A stretch of DNA of 64,000 nucleotides, taken from Prunella strophiata (Eukaryota; Chordata; Aves; Passeriformes; Prunellidae). Below the pieces are notes generated by a model. The model saw nothing but the letters and a program-made list of their open reading frames with translations. It did no database searches and was not told the origin of the DNA. The stretch is taken from NCBI GenBank assembly GCA_036583965.1, contig JAZBQD010000027.1, positions 21,875,001 to 21,939,000 on the forward strand, given 5' to 3'. The position numbers and the translations under genes were made by a program. Positions 62,493-64,000 of this stretch are shown here, piece after piece (positions within the stretch are counted from its first letter, which is position 1; the number at the start of each line of letters is the position of its first letter).

Positions 62493-64000
62493 GTGAGTTA
62501 AAAGCAACAAAGTGACTATGGTGTAATCCTTACTGCTTATATACGCCAGAATAATATCAACAATCTTTTTCCAGTACAACCGCCAGCGAGCAAGGAATAG
62601 TACTAGACTAAACACAGAATGTAAAAGAGCGTAGAGAATTGGGGTCTGTGCTAAAAGAAATGTGAAACCCCAATGAATGGAGCAGAATGAACTGCAGGCC
62701 ATTCAGAGCAGCATTATAGGTTTCCCACGTGGGCACTAACAGCTGAGTTCCACAAGGTTTTGGCAACAGTACAATTTGCAACAACAACAAAAAGAGTTTG
62801 CTGAATTATTTAAGCATGAAATCAACATACCTCAGACAAAACTAGCCAATGTGCATTAAGCTAAATAACTTCAAAATAAAGCACTGAATCTGAGTGGGAA
62901 TGCAGTGACTTTAATTCACCCCACTTGGTACACTCTGATTTCTCTGGAAATGCAGCCTGACTGTAGGGCAGGCTACCCAAGGCAGAGTGCTGCTGAAGAG
63001 CTTTCCATGCAGTGTGCTCACTGGGGTGGGCTGGGAGGGGGGAGTTGTCTGAGGATGTACACCTCCTTCTCCTCCCTTCCTTTTGCTCTGTTTAGCTTTC
63101 ATAAATTCACACATAGTGATGTGATCCCTACCATCCCTAGTTTTATTTGCTGGTTCATGTTGTTGTTGTTGTTCACAGAACAGAGGTGCCTGTTGTTTTT
63201 TGGGTAAAAGATAGCTTTGCAAGAAACACATCTTTTCCCTTTCTCCCTCCACTGATTTTCTTCAAAGGTAAAAAGATCACCTTTTGCTGGAACTCAAACT
63301 TGTTTTTGTCTTAGGTTCCCCCCACTTTTCCTGCACAGTAATCTCATGGTGTAACACATACAGTTTTAGAACTTCTGTTTCATATGGCATGGCCCTGTGT
63401 ACAGCTCACACAGGGAAGTCCTGGGAGAAATGGGGGGTGAGAACAGAGGCTGTAATGTATTCATAGCCCTTTCAGGATGCTTGCATTGCAAGCATCACAC
63501 ACTTTTAACGATGCAGAAACACTGCCCAGACCTTCAAACAACAGACAGGCAGGATAACCAAACTATCAAACACGCACAGCCATAGTGGCAGAAAACTTGC
63601 AGCAGGTTTGGATGTTTTTTAAAGAAAAAAAATTTAGAGGAATTCCCTTAGATGAACGTTTTTGGGAGGAGCAGATCAGCCAGGAACATTTCAGAGCTCT
63701 CCTTTTGGGAGGAGGAAAGGTTCCTGGCTAATCCTGGTTCCTTTTGGTAGGAGGTTTTTCAGCCAGGGAGCATTTACCACGTCTCAAGGGCAATGTAAGT
63801 GGAAGCAGGAGTGTGGCTTTGCCTTTGCCACAGCTGGGGCAGCGCTGCCTCTCCAATAGTGCAGCTGGGAGGGGAGGAGCCCTGAGGCTGCCCGGGGCTC
63901 CCCTTCCTGCTCCTCCCTCCTCGGAGAAGAAGTGGAACAGCAATTGTTGTGTGTGTTGGTGGTGATCCATGAGACCCGTGAGGGGAGTGGACAGTGAAGA
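62493..64000. other. non-coding sequence becoming GC-richer to the right
   Basis: Nothing recognised as a gene. Holds a short GTT run (about 63156-63170), a quadruplex motif at 63023-63042, a degenerate short tandem repeat at 63660-63775, a plus-strand donor consensus (GGGCAAT followed by GTAAGT) at 63796, and a G/C-rich final 150 bases. This may be the approach to a promoter lying beyond the window. Confidence 0.45.
63660..63775 (+). repeat. degenerate tandem repeat, about 40-bp spacing
   Basis: TTTTGGGAGGAG recurs at 63660, 63703 and, as TTTTGGTAGGAG, at 63742. TCAGCCAGGAACATTT at 63676 recurs as TCAGCCAGGGAGCATTT at 63759. The middle unit has lost the second half. Confidence 0.7.

Noticed and set aside
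1..64000. tRNA, rRNA, CRISPR arrays and bacterial-type operons
   Set aside because: No tRNA B-box of the GGTTCGAATCC type with a partner A-box, no rRNA-like sequence, no regularly spaced identical repeats, and no dense coding on either strand.

Overview
The window looks like bird nuclear DNA, probably from a songbird (passerine). This rests on AT-rich, repeat-poor, non-coding sequence with long gene-free stretches, on CR1-type LINE fragments, and on two long terminal repeats (LTRs) whose ends match LTR families I know from passerine genomes. There are no operons, ribosome binding sites, phage genes or CRISPR arrays. No protein-coding gene could be recognised by family.

Layout, left to right. 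1-18 kb is almost repeat-free. It holds several isolated stretches bounded by good splice sites, of which the most interesting are on the minus strand at 628-667, 3462-3556 and 9709-9809. At 18.02-18.13 kb lies a collapsed remnant of a passerine-type LTR, followed by a G12 run and a GTTT-rich tract. 20.7-21.9 kb is the most structured part: a 62-63 bp minisatellite, then a minus-strand LTR with a poly(A) signal, then a short CpG-dense block ending in a consensus splice donor, then an A/C-only low-complexity tract. 22-43.8 kb is mostly plain non-coding DNA, with one ancient MIR-like SINE near 32.7 kb and a perfect 14-bp hairpin near 35.2 kb. At 43.79-44.44 kb there is a nearly intact solo LTR with 8-bp inverted ends and a 5-bp flanking duplication. 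A CR1 3' end in plus orientation lies at 47.77-48.25 kb. Two CR1 fragments in minus orientation lie at 59.23-59.56 kb (internally deleted) and 60.89-61.26 kb (old, still with a reverse-transcriptase-like peptide). The last kilobase becomes richer in G and C and carries a G-quadruplex motif and a degenerate short tandem repeat.

The candidate exons are the only evidence for genes. Four minus-strand segments (54839-54938, 9709-9809, 3462-3556, 628-667) have good splice sites and can be joined without breaking reading phase, ending in a stop codon. That fits the 3' end of a large minus-strand gene with very long introns, but pseudo-exons of this quality also arise by chance in 64 kb, and no family was recognised. 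They are reported at low confidence. I found no convincing new biological system.
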